64,000 nt of DNA. Origin: Symsagittifera roscoffensis (lineage: Eukaryota; Xenacoelomorpha; Acoela; Convolutidae). Below are positions 23,325-33,756 of the stretch, piece by piece. Made by a program: the position numbers and the translations under genes. Location of the stretch: contig NC_087064.1 in NCBI RefSeq assembly GCF_963678635.1, positions 74,922,213-74,986,212 on the forward strand. Direction: 5' to 3'. The first letter of the stretch is position 1. Every line of letters starts with the position of its first letter. The notes under the pieces were generated by a model, which had not been told where the DNA came from, did no database searches, and saw only the letters and a list, made by a program, of their open reading frames with translations.

Positions 23325-24512
23325 ATTTTTAAATGCGGGCTTCATTATCGCGCCAAGTTTAAGCTTTTTCAACGTATTATTTTTGCATGTTAAACGAAAA
23401 AAATTTTCATATTCAAAGTATATCGTATATTGCAATGGTTAAGATTTTTTTTGTCGATTTTCCAGCTTGAGTTTAGTATTTATTTCACCCAATTTGAAAT
23501 AAGCAACACAATAGTGAGATGTTGTCGGATTTCTCCTGGGGTTGCGATTTTGGCCTCCAAAAATGAATACCTAAATAGTTGACGAGTTACGGCTAGTTTT
23601 AGGGTTTTTCAAAAGTTTTGAGAAAACTTGAAAAATTTTACAAATTTTGAAATGTTCAATCGCGTAGTTGGATACTTGTGAGGGTACTCTCAGGGGTTGA
23701 GAATATTTCCTCCAAATATGAATGCTCAAATTCTTCTACTTTACGAGATATGACGTTTCTTAAATGATTTTATCAAAAATTTTCATAAATTTTCTAAGAT
23801 TTACAAAATTTCACAGAAGATGGACTTCCCAATTCTTAAGTTCGGATTTGTCAGAATACTCTCAGGGGTTGCGGTTCTTGCCTCCAATTGTGGCTACTCA
23901 GTTGCTTTAAGTTTCGGAAATGAGTTTTTCAATATTTAAAAAGAATTCAAAAAAACTTACTCTAAAAAAACTTTGAAACTTTTTTTAACAGTATGGTGGA
24001 GTGATGTCAAAGTGGTCGCAAGAAGTTTATTTATGACTCAAAATATGATACAGTTCAACGCTTTTCTCCTAGATAATTTTTTTTTTTCAAAAATGTTCAA
24101 AAGTGCTAGATTTCATTAAAAACAATACCTTCAAAATTTGAAATTGTTGAGGCATTAGATATACGTACGGGCAAATCAAAAAAGTTCAACAAGTGTCTCA
24201 TATATGAATTCAATGATTTCGCCAACGAAGTTGTGTAATATGGAAAGTCCAGTTGTCTGCTAACGGCCATTTTAGGGTTTTGTTTCTGAGTTGAAAATAC
24301 GAAGATCTGAAACTCAGTAGTTTTGGAGATTTGACCATTTTAGTTTTTAATTTGATATAATTTTATTTGTTCAATTTTTGAAATTTGTTGGAAGCCCCCG
24401 TCTTTTGTAACGGTTGTATTCATTGTTTAGCTTTTTTTAATTTTTTGTTATAGGCAATTTTTACGTTCATTAATCTGTTAGAAGCACCGGAGGTGCGTTA
24501 CAAGCTAGTTCT
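23325..24512 (+). mobile_element. Helitron-like non-autonomous element (R4), copy A
   Basis: The right end reads GCACCGGAGGTGC (5-bp stem, 3-base loop), eight bases (GTTACAAG), then CTAG followed by T. This is the layout of a Helitron 3' terminus inserted next to T. The left end is shared with copy B around TTTAAATGCGG. Inside are diverged tandem units marked by CTCAGGGGTTG (about 23532, 23687 and 23859) and a TTACGAGATATGACG block. No open frame for a Rep/helicase, so it is non-autonomous. Copy B (39.9-41.45 kb) is the same element inverted. The left boundary is approximate; a TCTATCTATTG just outside could be the 5' TC end. Confidence 0.6.
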
Positions 24513-24546
24513 ATTTAAAAGAAAGCCCATGACTATGTAAATTCGT

Positions 24547-24891
24547 TCAACTACATATCCAAGGCTGGTCGAAACAAATTACATTATCTGCGAACCAGGA
24601 AAATGTTAGAAATTCAGTCAAGCCACTTGCAGTAAACATTCGGAAAAAATTTCGGTTTAAATTTTTGCTGAGAATGAATGGAGCCTCATATTTGTGATAT
24701 AAATGTCTTCCGTTAGTGGAGGTTGAATCCATAATCCTCAATTCGCCATGTCCAAATCCGACTGAGTCAATAATATTTGCTTCACAATCATGATCGTAAT
24801 AGGCCTGAACAAAGCTCAACTTCGCTCTCCGAAGATCTGAGTAGTTGGTCAGTCGTGTCAAATATTCGCTCGCACTCAACAGCGAGTTCAT
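24547..24891 (-). CDS. Unidentified minus-strand open frame (114 codons)
   Basis: An open frame ending in TGA with balanced amino-acid composition and higher GC than the surroundings (for example GFGHGELRIMDSTSTNGRHL). No known domain recognised. It lies in a repeat-poor stretch with other minus-strand frames at 25147-25330, 26147-26473 and 27327-27563, so it could be an exon of an unknown gene or a decayed gene. An internal CAG at about 24838 could be a splice acceptor. Low certainty that it is expressed. Confidence 0.25.
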   Translation of the reverse strand: MNSLLSASEYLTRLTNYSDLRRAKLSFVQAYYDHDCEANIIDSVGFGHGELRIMDSTSTNGRHLYHKYEAPFILSKNLNRNFFRMFTASGLTEFLTFSWFADNVICFDQPWICS

Positions 24892-25146
24892 TCCTTGTTC
24901 TTTTTAATTTTAAGTTGTCCCTTTTCCTAGTTTCACCAATTATTACCACAAGGAAAAGTCGCATAGTAAAATATTAAGCCAGTATTCGATATGCAATAGA
25001 AAAAAATCTTGAATTATCAAAAGAAACTGGTTTAAAAGTGTCGCATTTTAAAAGTTCGTGTTTTTTTTTGGTAAATTTTGGTTTTTTCACGAGTGGTAAA
25101 CTGAAACAGACAAAATAAATTAATCAATGGCAGGAAAACTCAAAAA

Positions 25147-25330
25147 TTAAATGCCATCAGAAGTCAAGAAGGTTCGTTCACACTGGCTTCTGCAGCACGA
25201 TGGCGTGGCATAATTGATGAGAGAGTATAAATTATGCAGATGATAGATTGGTTCCAGAAAATCCTCGCACGCAAAACTTGCATGAGCACGAATGTAAGCA
25301 AATCGATCTAAGAAGTAATTGTCAATCCTG
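25147..25330 (-). CDS. Unidentified minus-strand open frame, possible terminal exon
   Basis: Downstream of a possible acceptor (GAATTACAG), this frame encodes about 59 residues with five Cys (FACEDF, TPSCCRSQCERT) and ends in TAA. No similarity recognised. It may belong with neighbouring minus-strand frames, but I could not join them with convincing phases. Confidence 0.2.
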
Positions 25331-25539
25331 TAATTCAAGTCTGAACAGAATGATTTTGACAGATTTCAATATATTTTTATACTACTTGTTCATAAAGTAC
25401 CCATATATTCAAAAATTTGCACTAAATTTAGGCTTTTTGCTTGAAGAGCAATTTCCTATGTGATTCGAGCTGCTAAGATAAAATTCAGAATAAAATCTCT
25501 ATAGTAAAAAAAGATAAATCAGAAGTTTTTGCTTATCAA

Positions 25540-25772
25540 GCGCAGAGTGGCTTAAATAATACACAGTTGTTAGTGCATGTGTCGGCTAATTGCAACTGTG
25601 TTCAAGACCGTAAGAACTGGGATTTTTTCCCGTAAAAAATTGGGTTCACAAAATTCATTGTTTTATGTATTAGAATATCAAGTGTCTGTTTCTACCTCTA
25701 CCCGCTTGGCGTAGAGGTAACCCACATGCTTGGGACGATAAAATTCTAGTCCGAGTCTAGCCAGGGGCCATA
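25540..25772 (+). repeat. tRNA-like segments
   Basis: About 25700-25772 carries TTGGCGTAGAGGTAACC (box A-like) and AGTCCGAGTCTAGCC (box B-like). About 25540-25620 has a Leu/Ser-tRNA-like GCGCAGAGTGGCTTAAA and TTCAAGACC. Neither folds into a confident tRNA by eye; both are likely SINE remnants. Confidence 0.35.
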
Positions 25773-26146
25773 TTTTTCGAAAATTCAAAAATTTTTGCGC
25801 GAAAACTTATTCTCTGCTTATTTTTTGACTAATTTTTTTCTGCGTATAATGTTAAGCAGCAAATGATGGAAAGCTGTGCTGTACCCCACGTGTCTATATT
25901 TGTTTTAAGGCTTTAACATGACCATGAGCCACTTACCCTCCAGATATTCAAGTTATGAAGTACACCACCCTCCTTTCAACAAAAATTTTTGAATAATTTC
26001 AAAAGAAAAATGGAAAAAAGTAGAGATTGATTTTCATGTAATTTTCTGTACTAAAATAATCATGGTCGGAAAAATCTTACTTATGATTCTTGTTTCTTTT
26101 TGCGTTATGCTTCTTCTTATAGGCATGAAACTTTAACAATAAGCGC

Positions 26147-26473
26147 TCACAAGTCATAACTTCTTAAATTTATAGACAGGTCATGTCCGATATTAATTTG
26201 CAGGCTAAATATTTCGGCGACAACACGCACAAAACCAACTCGCAGACATGTAGTTTTTGAAAAGCGAACGTTTCGCAAATTGAAAGATATATAATTATAA
26301 ACGTATTCTCTCCCTCTTGGAATTCGTATTTTTTCCCAAATTTCATACTGCAGAAATTTTCGACTAAAGAATCTTGAAACCCCAATATTCGAGCATATAA
26401 AAATTATTGCGTCGTCGTGCGAACATGTCTCACAGATTTTAAACACTCTGAAAGTATCTACTATCAAATCCAC
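26147..26473 (-). CDS. Unidentified minus-strand open frame (108 codons)
   Basis: A frame ending in TGA with a CETCSHDD motif near the start and an aromatic/basic-rich body (KFLQYEIWEKIRIPRGREY). No domain recognised. It could be a terminal exon or chance. Codon use is less biased than in typical spurious AT-rich frames. Confidence 0.25.
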   Translation of the reverse strand: MDLIVDTFRVFKICETCSHDDAIIFICSNIGVSRFFSRKFLQYEIWEKIRIPRGREYVYNYISFNLRNVRFSKTTCLRVGFVRVVAEIFSLQINIGHDLSINLRSYDL

Positions 26474-27326
26474 AAACTCGAAAAAAGCACCACATCACAA
26501 AATATGGCAACATATTGCGTTTTTTTGTCGTAAATCTGACCGAAAATACGCTTGTTGCCGGTTTTAAACTAAAGCATTTGACCGAGGCTTAAAAAAAGTT
26601 GCCGTATAAATTCTATCAGGGTTCAAAATTTGAAAGATTTTACGAATTTACATTCAAGTCTCAAGTGCTATTTTTTGTCGTAAATAAGTTGTAAATATTT
26701 TTGTCGTAAAGGGCGATTAATTGAAAAATACATGCTATTCCTTCATTACGTAATATCTACCGATAAAGGAAAGTCAGATAAAAACGAAAGGGAAGTCAAC
26801 AGAATACCGTGGAATACAGTGGCAAAATAACGTATTGTTGGAGAAAACGAGTAGCTAGCGATATTTTGTGGAATTTGGCGCTACGCGTTGATGAATGTCA
26901 AAACAAGACTAGTCGTATGTTTAACGGCAGTGAGGAGTCCAGGCTTGCCTCAAATCAATTTGGAACAACTTCTGAACCGGATTAAACCGCCAGATGAGCT
27001 CTGGACATCACAACTTTTCAGATGATATAAAAATCCAGCCAAAAATGGCTAGTTAAAAAGTCGAATTTTGTCTCCCGAAAACAAATCAGAGTAGAAATTA
27101 TCCGTTTCTTTCTCAGTGCCTAGAGTTAATGGCATGACATTCGGTTCAATCTGATTTTTGAGCTCAACGCACTTTCGAAATTATGCGATATGTTGCAAAA
27201 TTACGGATTCGATTGACATTGCCTATGGTATCTAGATCGCTACCAAACTTAAAATTATGGGACTTAAAAACAAAACAATCCAGTTCGGTTTGTGTCTTGT
27301 GATGTTGAACTAGTCAAAAGTATTAG

Positions 27327-27563
27327 TTACGACAAAAAATTAAGTTGCTTGTTACCTAATCTGTCAAAATCCATCCACCCTTCCGCAGTATAAACAGGAT
27401 CTTCGGGAAATGGAGGAAAAGTGAGCCGAGCCCATAGGCAGTAGTAGTGGCTTCTCTGCGCACATTGGTGGCCGAAAGTAGTGACCAGACTTGGAATGAT
27501 AAACACAGTCGCAGACCATTCAACACTGGCATTGTTAGCCACGTTTTCAATCACTATCACCAT
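27327..27563 (-). CDS. Unidentified minus-strand open frame, possible exon
   Basis: Encodes a Cys/aromatic-rich stretch (GHQCAQRSHYYCLWARLTF, PPFPEDPVYTAEGWMDF) with clearly raised GC, ending next to a possible donor (TTAG followed by GTAAC) near 27355. This is the most gene-like of the minus-strand frames in 24.5-27.6 kb. No family recognised. Confidence 0.3.
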   Translation of the reverse strand: MVIVIENVANNASVEWSATVFIIPSLVTTFGHQCAQRSHYYCLWARLTFPPFPEDPVYTAEGWMDFDRLGNKQLNFLS

Positions 27564-29724
27564 ATATGCTTTCCGTTTTCTCTATTTTATTTTTCGTTCA
27601 AGTCAAATTCTCAATTTTAAAAATGTTAAATTCAAAGATAGTCAAATTCTGAATTTTAAAAATGTATGTTGTATAAAGTGTTGTATAAAGTTAAAACAAT
27701 TTTTCAATTTTTTAGTTGCGCATCTCGTTTTCAGATTTTATGCAACCAAAAAAGGCGCAAATTTCAAAATTTAAAATTCAAGTAGAACCCAAATTGTTTA
27801 TGAAAAGGATCTGATTTTGAAAATTAAAATTTTATTTGGTTCGAAAATGGAAAACTTTCCCATAGCTTCTGCAAATTGGTGTAAAAATGAGCTCAAGACG
27901 AGCAAAATTATCATCGTCAATTTATTCGCACTAGCTTAACATAACAAAATAATAAAGATGATTCAAGAGCACACCGTAAAGTTTGTTTTACGGTCTTTGA
28001 TTGTTGGCTTAGTTAGTGCTATGTAAGCCATGAATGATTTGTAAATTATTAATTGCTTGGCATTAGACCAGATCCATAATAAATTGATTGCCAATAGGTC
28101 ATAGATGGACCTATAGGTCATAACAGACATGCCAGTTTTTCAATTTTTTATGAGCCGTTTTTGCTTAACAACAATTTTCACATCAATATCCGGAAAATTT
28201 TTAACAATTTTGAGATCAAGTTATATCAAATATCACCTCAAATTAAACAATTTCAGTTTGAAACAAAAAAAAATAACCCAATTTTCAATGAATAATTCAA
28301 AATCACACATCAATTCCTTTTTTAAGTAATCAAGCTTGAGAATTTGTACACAATTTTCAAAAACACAAATTTTCGTATCATACAATTTCATCAGTACAGA
28401 AAGTTTTGTGAAATCTCTAGAGTATAAATTTTCTCATTCATGAAAATCATATGGCAGCTTTTTTCCATAATTGAAAATTGTATGATTAGAAATTTTCCTT
28501 TTTTTTAAATTTATATGACAATCTTTTATTTAATGAGGCAAAAGTTAAATTACAGCCCATCCCATAAGACCTAAAATCTTTGAACAGTGAAGAAAATTGG
28601 GAAACAAAATAGTATTCTGAGGTTGGAACCTCAAGTAGTTCTTGATAAACTGCAGCAAACCTTTTCATTTTTTGATAGCAACAATGATGTAAACGTTGTC
28701 CTATAGGGATCAACACTGGGGAGATGGGGTTCCCTCACTTGGAAAAAAACTGGAAACCAGCTGTTCGACCCAAAATCCAGAAAAAGAGGAGAACCTTCCA
28801 GTGAGCTGAAGCCGGTTCCTTCACCTGTATCCGGTACTGGTATCTGTACCCATCCAAAATAATAGCTACAACAAAATATATTACTTATGCAAGAAAATAA
28901 TAACCTGAAAACACATGCTTAAAATTAAACTACTTAAATATGGCAACTTCGACCCAACGCTCGGGAAACTACTTTTGACTTCATGATGAGACTTTCATAT
29001 GAGACGCTTCTGGTAATTGGTCCACCAGCTGGTTGGCGTGAGAAGCACTTATGGACATGAGCTGTAGAAGGCAAAATAATTCCTTCCATCAGTGCTTGTC
29101 ACGCCAACCAGCTGGTGAAATAATTGCCAGAAGCGTCTCAGATGGAAGTCTCAAAATTATGTTAGAATAGAAACCATTTCTAACCACTCAGAACAACCGA
29201 GATAGTAAATTTAATGCTCAAGGACGGCCGGTTAGCACAGAAGTTAAAATAACGTAAAAAATCAATTTTTTTTTATCAAACTCTGCTTTTACACTGACAG
29301 TTTTGCACAACTATCTTACTTGAGCTTTTAAAAGATTTCAATTCGTTTTATTTGTTTATATTGACTTGAAAAAACTATGATACACTTCTGAAATCTTAAA
29401 AATTTGGGTGACTCTGAACTTGCAGTACGAGATCGGGCCAGATTAAGCACGAGCCAGTTGTTCCGTAACACGCAAACGTTTATTTTTTGAGAGATATTTT
29501 GTACTTAAAAGGATGAAATAATTTTTCCCGTAGCCAAGTTCAGCAAATCTGAAAGAAAAAAGTTGTTGGCCTTCACCGTTTCACGTACCGGCCGATACAT
29601 TTAACTTTTTGAAAACGCGAAAACAATCACTTTTTAATAAGCTAGATTTCAAATTCCTGTCTGATAAAAACAGGTTTTACGAAAATGTATGAAATCGGGT
29701 CTTTTAAATTTTGTTATTATTATT
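27564..29724. other. Intergenic region with a long foldback
   Basis: Mostly AT-rich DNA without recognised genes. It contains the inverted repeat at 28983-29155, annotated separately. No R1-R5 copy was noticed here. Confidence 0.4.
28983..29155. repeat. Long imperfect inverted repeat (foldback/hairpin)
   Basis: The left arm contains GAGACGCTTCTGG, CACCAGCTGGTTGGCGTGA and AAGCACT. The right arm contains their reverse complements in reverse order (AGTGCTT, TCACGCCAACCAGCTGGTG, CCAGAAGCGTCTC). The arms are roughly 65-70 bases around a loop of about 30-40 bases, with only a few mismatches. It could be a foldback transposon remnant, a MITE or a non-coding RNA hairpin. Confidence 0.8.
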
Positions 29725-30760
29725 TTTTGAGACGCTTTGGAAAATTTTTTCACATTTTTCAAAAATTTAATTTTTCTCAAGACCTTTTCTCTACCGATTT
29801 TCAAAAAAAATAGTACGAGTGAGAAGTCCCCCCCACTCCCCTGTGTGCCTGCATAATCCCTAGTCTCTTTTTGCCTTACCGCACTTTCTTCAGACTTCGA
29901 AAAATTGTGTGAAGGGACTTTTCACCCATATGTTTGGTTTTTTCTACATTTTCTAGAAAACTGCCCTCACAAATCTGGGTTCAATGGATCGAAAATCTGA
30001 CTTGTGAAAAAATTTTCGAGTTCCCCAGGAGCTCCCCACAACTTGACTTGTGAAATAAAATTGGCGCAACCGCTTATGCAGGGGAGCTCCCCAAAACCCG
30101 TCCTTTCGATTAAAACTAAAATCTCAGATTTGGGAGGCTAGTTTTCGAGAAAAGTCAAGTTTGGAACAATCAAGAAAATGACTTTTTGAGAGCCATGACT
30201 TTTTTCTATAGAGCACGTTTTAGTAAGCTCCCGTGCATTAGCGGCTACGCCCAATTTATTTTACACAAAAAGTTATGGCTCTCAAAAAACGTCAATTTTT
30301 AGATTTTTTGTTCCTTAATGAAATTTTTGGACAAGTCTCGAAAACTACCTTCCCAAATCGGAGATTGTAGCTTCAATCAAAATCAAAAAGATAGACTGCG
30401 GGGAGCTCCCCTGCCGAAGCGGTTACGCCAAATTTTTTACACAAAAAGTTATGACACTCGAAAAAGTCAAATTTAAAATTTTTTGACCGCTTTTTGAAAC
30501 TTTTTTACTTTTCTCGAAAACTTCCAAATCTAAGCTTCTTGTTTCAATGAGTAGAGCGGGTTGTGGGAAGCTCCGCTGCATAACTGATAATGCCTAATTT
30601 TTTGTACACAAAAAGTTATGACCCTCCGACAAGTCAAATTTTCAATGTTTTTTTGACTTTTCTCGAAAAATACCCCCCTCCCCCAAATCTGAGATTTTAG
30701 TTTCAATTTAAAGGACGTCTCGTGAGTAACTCTCTTGCAGAAGCGGTTACGCTCAATATA
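29725..30760 (+). repeat. R3 element: leader plus diverged array
   Basis: The leader with AGTCTCTTTTTGCCTTACCG and a CTTCAGACTTCGAAAAA block is followed by about five diverged units with TCGAAAACTACC-like, AGCTCCCCTGC-like, AAGCGGTTACGCC and AAAAAGTTATGACNCTC-like blocks. One unit near 30000-30120 is inverted or rearranged (GGGGAGCTCCCC palindromic context). Confidence 0.65.
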
Positions 30761-33686
30761 TTTGACTATAAATGTTATATCAAATAATTCTGCCATAAAA
30801 TTCAGAAAAAAATTTTCAAAAGTTTTTTGATTTTAATTGTTGTTGTTGTTTATTCATTTTTCATGACAATTAGTGTCAATAACAGCTAATTTTTTAACTC
30901 TCTACGCGTAAGATTTGTTATCCTATCGCAAATTGCAAAAAAAAAATATTTTCAACTGCAAAAAAAATATGACTGGTTAAAATATATTGCTGGAACAGCT
31001 CTTTAGGTGGCTGATTTCGATCATAAGCGTAAAATTACTCATTAATTAATAGCCATTTTTGACATGGGACATTTGCTCTGTTAGTTTTTCAGACAATCAA
31101 GTTATGTTGTTTCTTTCAGTTTCAAAATTACTATCGTACATACGACAAATCTTAAAAACCATTTTTTGCTGATGATATTTTGTTTATTTTGATTTTGACT
31201 GAAACTCTGTCGGCTTAGTATTTTCAAGACTAGTTTTAAAACTGAAATTTCGGCTGTCAGTTATTGAACTCAAATTTCATTTTTTGCTTCTTTTGCTCAA
31301 TTACGTAATTTTTTTTATTGGGTCTTATAATAAATTTTGCTTTCCAAAAAGTAATATGGTATGTGTTTGCAAAAATTGTATGTTTTTTGTGCGTTTTACC
31401 TTTGCAATAAGCAAGGGTATACTAACCGGGAACTAACTTTGTTCACAGAATAATCAATTTAGAAGGAATGGTAAGTTTACATTTGTATCACTTACATTCG
31501 TTTATGTAGCGCCTATTTTGGATGCGTTATGATTTTGATGCTGGTTGTAATTTTTTTCCGAAAGCGTTTCGGATGGTTTTCAGTTTTTTTGTGTTGGCTC
31601 TAATTTGTTGAATTATAAAACTAGTGAATTTTTTTTTTCATTTCTGGTCTTACTTCTGAGGATTTTGCTCAGGAAATTCGTTATGATCTTCCCCGGAAAA
31701 AATAAAAACCACCTTACCTTTTTCACAACAATAATTTTGCTCGAACCTTTACTCGATTTCTTTCGAGTGGCATTTTCTATGTGTTTGTGCTGCAGGAGGT
31801 TGAAATCGCAGTTTTGCTATAAACATTTTTTTCGTATTTCTATGCTTCCGGTTTGCAATCGGAACACTGACATTTTCATGATAGCTTGTTGAAGACAATA
31901 GGTTGGATTGCAATAACTTAGGGTTTCTTTGCTTCTCCGGTACAGTTGTTCTAGAAATAGCAACCCACATAGCTGTCCAGAATAACTATGATCGAGTTTA
32001 GCCAGGATCTGTTTTTTTTTCTTCAAATTCTAAGGATTCCGTTTAAACAAAATGTTGGCTATTTGTTTGTCCGCTTATTTGTTTTCTGCTTAGTTGCTGG
32101 GTCAGTTTTTTTTTAGCAATTTTCATTCTCCTACCAATGAATCTGTTTGCAAAAAGAAGAGTTTCTTAGCAAGATAGTTCAGCAATAAATTCTGAATAAC
32201 AGACACCTGCTCCCGCGATTGTGAACAATTTTTCAAGCTTTTAGATCGTGATTAGAATTGCACAAACAAATCGTAACTTTTTTTAATAAATAAAAATTCC
32301 ACTCTGAACCCATGATTATGCCAATTGACAGTTGTAAAAGAGTATTGAACGCAAGGAGTATTTATGAGTATTTACTCATAAAAGGCAGTATTCTCATAAA
32401 AGGCAGTACATAAAAGGAGTAGTTAATTATTTGAATTCTCGATTCCTTGAATTTGTAAAACAATTTATGATGGACACTTTTTTTGTTAAAAATAACCCAA
32501 TTTGAGAAAAATGGATCAATAGGCAAACTTTTGTTTCGCTGGGAAATCTGACAATTAATTTCCGTTTTCGAAATCAGAAGTTGATCACGTTTTTTGTGAC
32601 CTTTACACTTTTGCTGTTCGATAGTCGAGTTTGCTTTCCTTTTAACAATGGAAATGCTCTGAACTTATAAAGAAATCACAGGTAAACCGCAAAAAATCAA
32701 AATTGAGCGTGAACAAATTTCAAGATTTTTTCCTGAAAAAAAAAATCACCAAGACCTATATAAGAGCATCACTACGTTCATTGTTTTCAAGAACACAAGA
32801 AAATGAAAATATATTTTTTTGCAATTACAGCTGTCTTCCGAACAATCTTTGCTACTTGCACAGCAGCCCTCTTGCTCACTAACGAGAAAAAACACGATTT
32901 TGATACATTCAATATAGCTGTTTTTCAAACACAGAAGCCGTATTATCATTATTTATTACAATTAAACTAGATTTCTATATTAGCACCATTGCTAAATAAA
33001 ATGAAAAAGTGAAAATAGAAAACAATAGACACTCTCGGGCATTGCAAATTTGCCCTAAAATTAAAACAATTATTTCAGTTAAACACATTTGATTCGATAG
33101 ATAAAGAGCCAGGGCTTTATAGGTGCCAAATAATAAGGTTTGCACAAGGAATTCGAAACATCGAAACTTAATTGGAGCTCATCTTTATATACTTTGAAAT
33201 CGGTGTGAAAAAAATGTACAAACATCGAGTTAAGTTCTTTTAAACTGCAGCGGTATTGAAGAGAAGTAGAATGCACAATTGCATTTGGGACACTATTGTT
33301 GGAACAGTCATTACAGCAGAAAGAATTCCGAGAAAAAGAGACATTAAATACTGAGATCTATTCTAACTAGCTCCTACGACACACTAGCCAAATTGATCAT
33401 GCCACACAACATTACTAGATATCAATTAAACGATAAAATTCAAATGGTAAACTTCACATTGCGAAGTACAAAAAGAATATATAGAACTTTGATATAAAAT
33501 AGAGAAATTATGAAAGGTTATTAAAGTGACCTCGGGTCAATTTACAGTATTTAAGGCAGTAAAATATAAAAGGAGTGAAGAAAATACTGAGAGCAAAATA
33601 TGAACGGTTGCATAAAGAGTTGTATTGAGTTTATGTTACAGATTCATTTTGTTTTGTATTGTTTGAACCACTCGCGGTTGCTTATT
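30761..33686. other. Region 3' of the HDAC gene
   Basis: AT-rich, with an R2-like hairpin ending in CTAA (about 31397-31436) and an inverted R1 copy (about 32450-32785). A frame at 31605-31892 (+) is Phe/Leu-rich and looks like chance. No gene recognised. Confidence 0.4.
32450..32785 (-). repeat. R1 interspersed repeat, inverted copy
   Basis: Carries the reverse complements of the R1 blocks: GGATCAATAGGCAAAC, TTTCGCTGGGAAATCTGA, AGAAGTTGATCACGTTTTT, TTGAGCGTGAACAAATTTC and ATCACCAAGACCTATA. The order is reversed as expected for the opposite strand. Confidence 0.6.
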
Positions 33687-33756
33687 TTAGCTTTGCTCCA
33701 TTGGCATCGAGTGCTCGTGCATTCTTTCATCCGCTGCTGTCGTGGCTGAGTTGTTT
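33687..33756 (-). CDS. Class IIa HDAC, last exon (C-terminal tail)
   Basis: A 70-base terminal exon behind a good acceptor (CCCTATTTTTGCAG on the minus strand). It encodes NNSATTAADERMHEHSMPME plus QS and a TAA stop. The ending resembles the C-terminus of vertebrate HDAC4/5, which finishes in a short Pro-Met-Glu motif in a similar context. Phase 2 in matches the donor phase of the exon at 36313-36626. The exon is short and the similarity limited, so confidence is moderate. Confidence 0.55.

Noticed and set aside
31605..31892. 95-codon Phe/Leu-rich + strand frame
   Set aside because: T-rich composition alone can give such frames; no splice context or motif.
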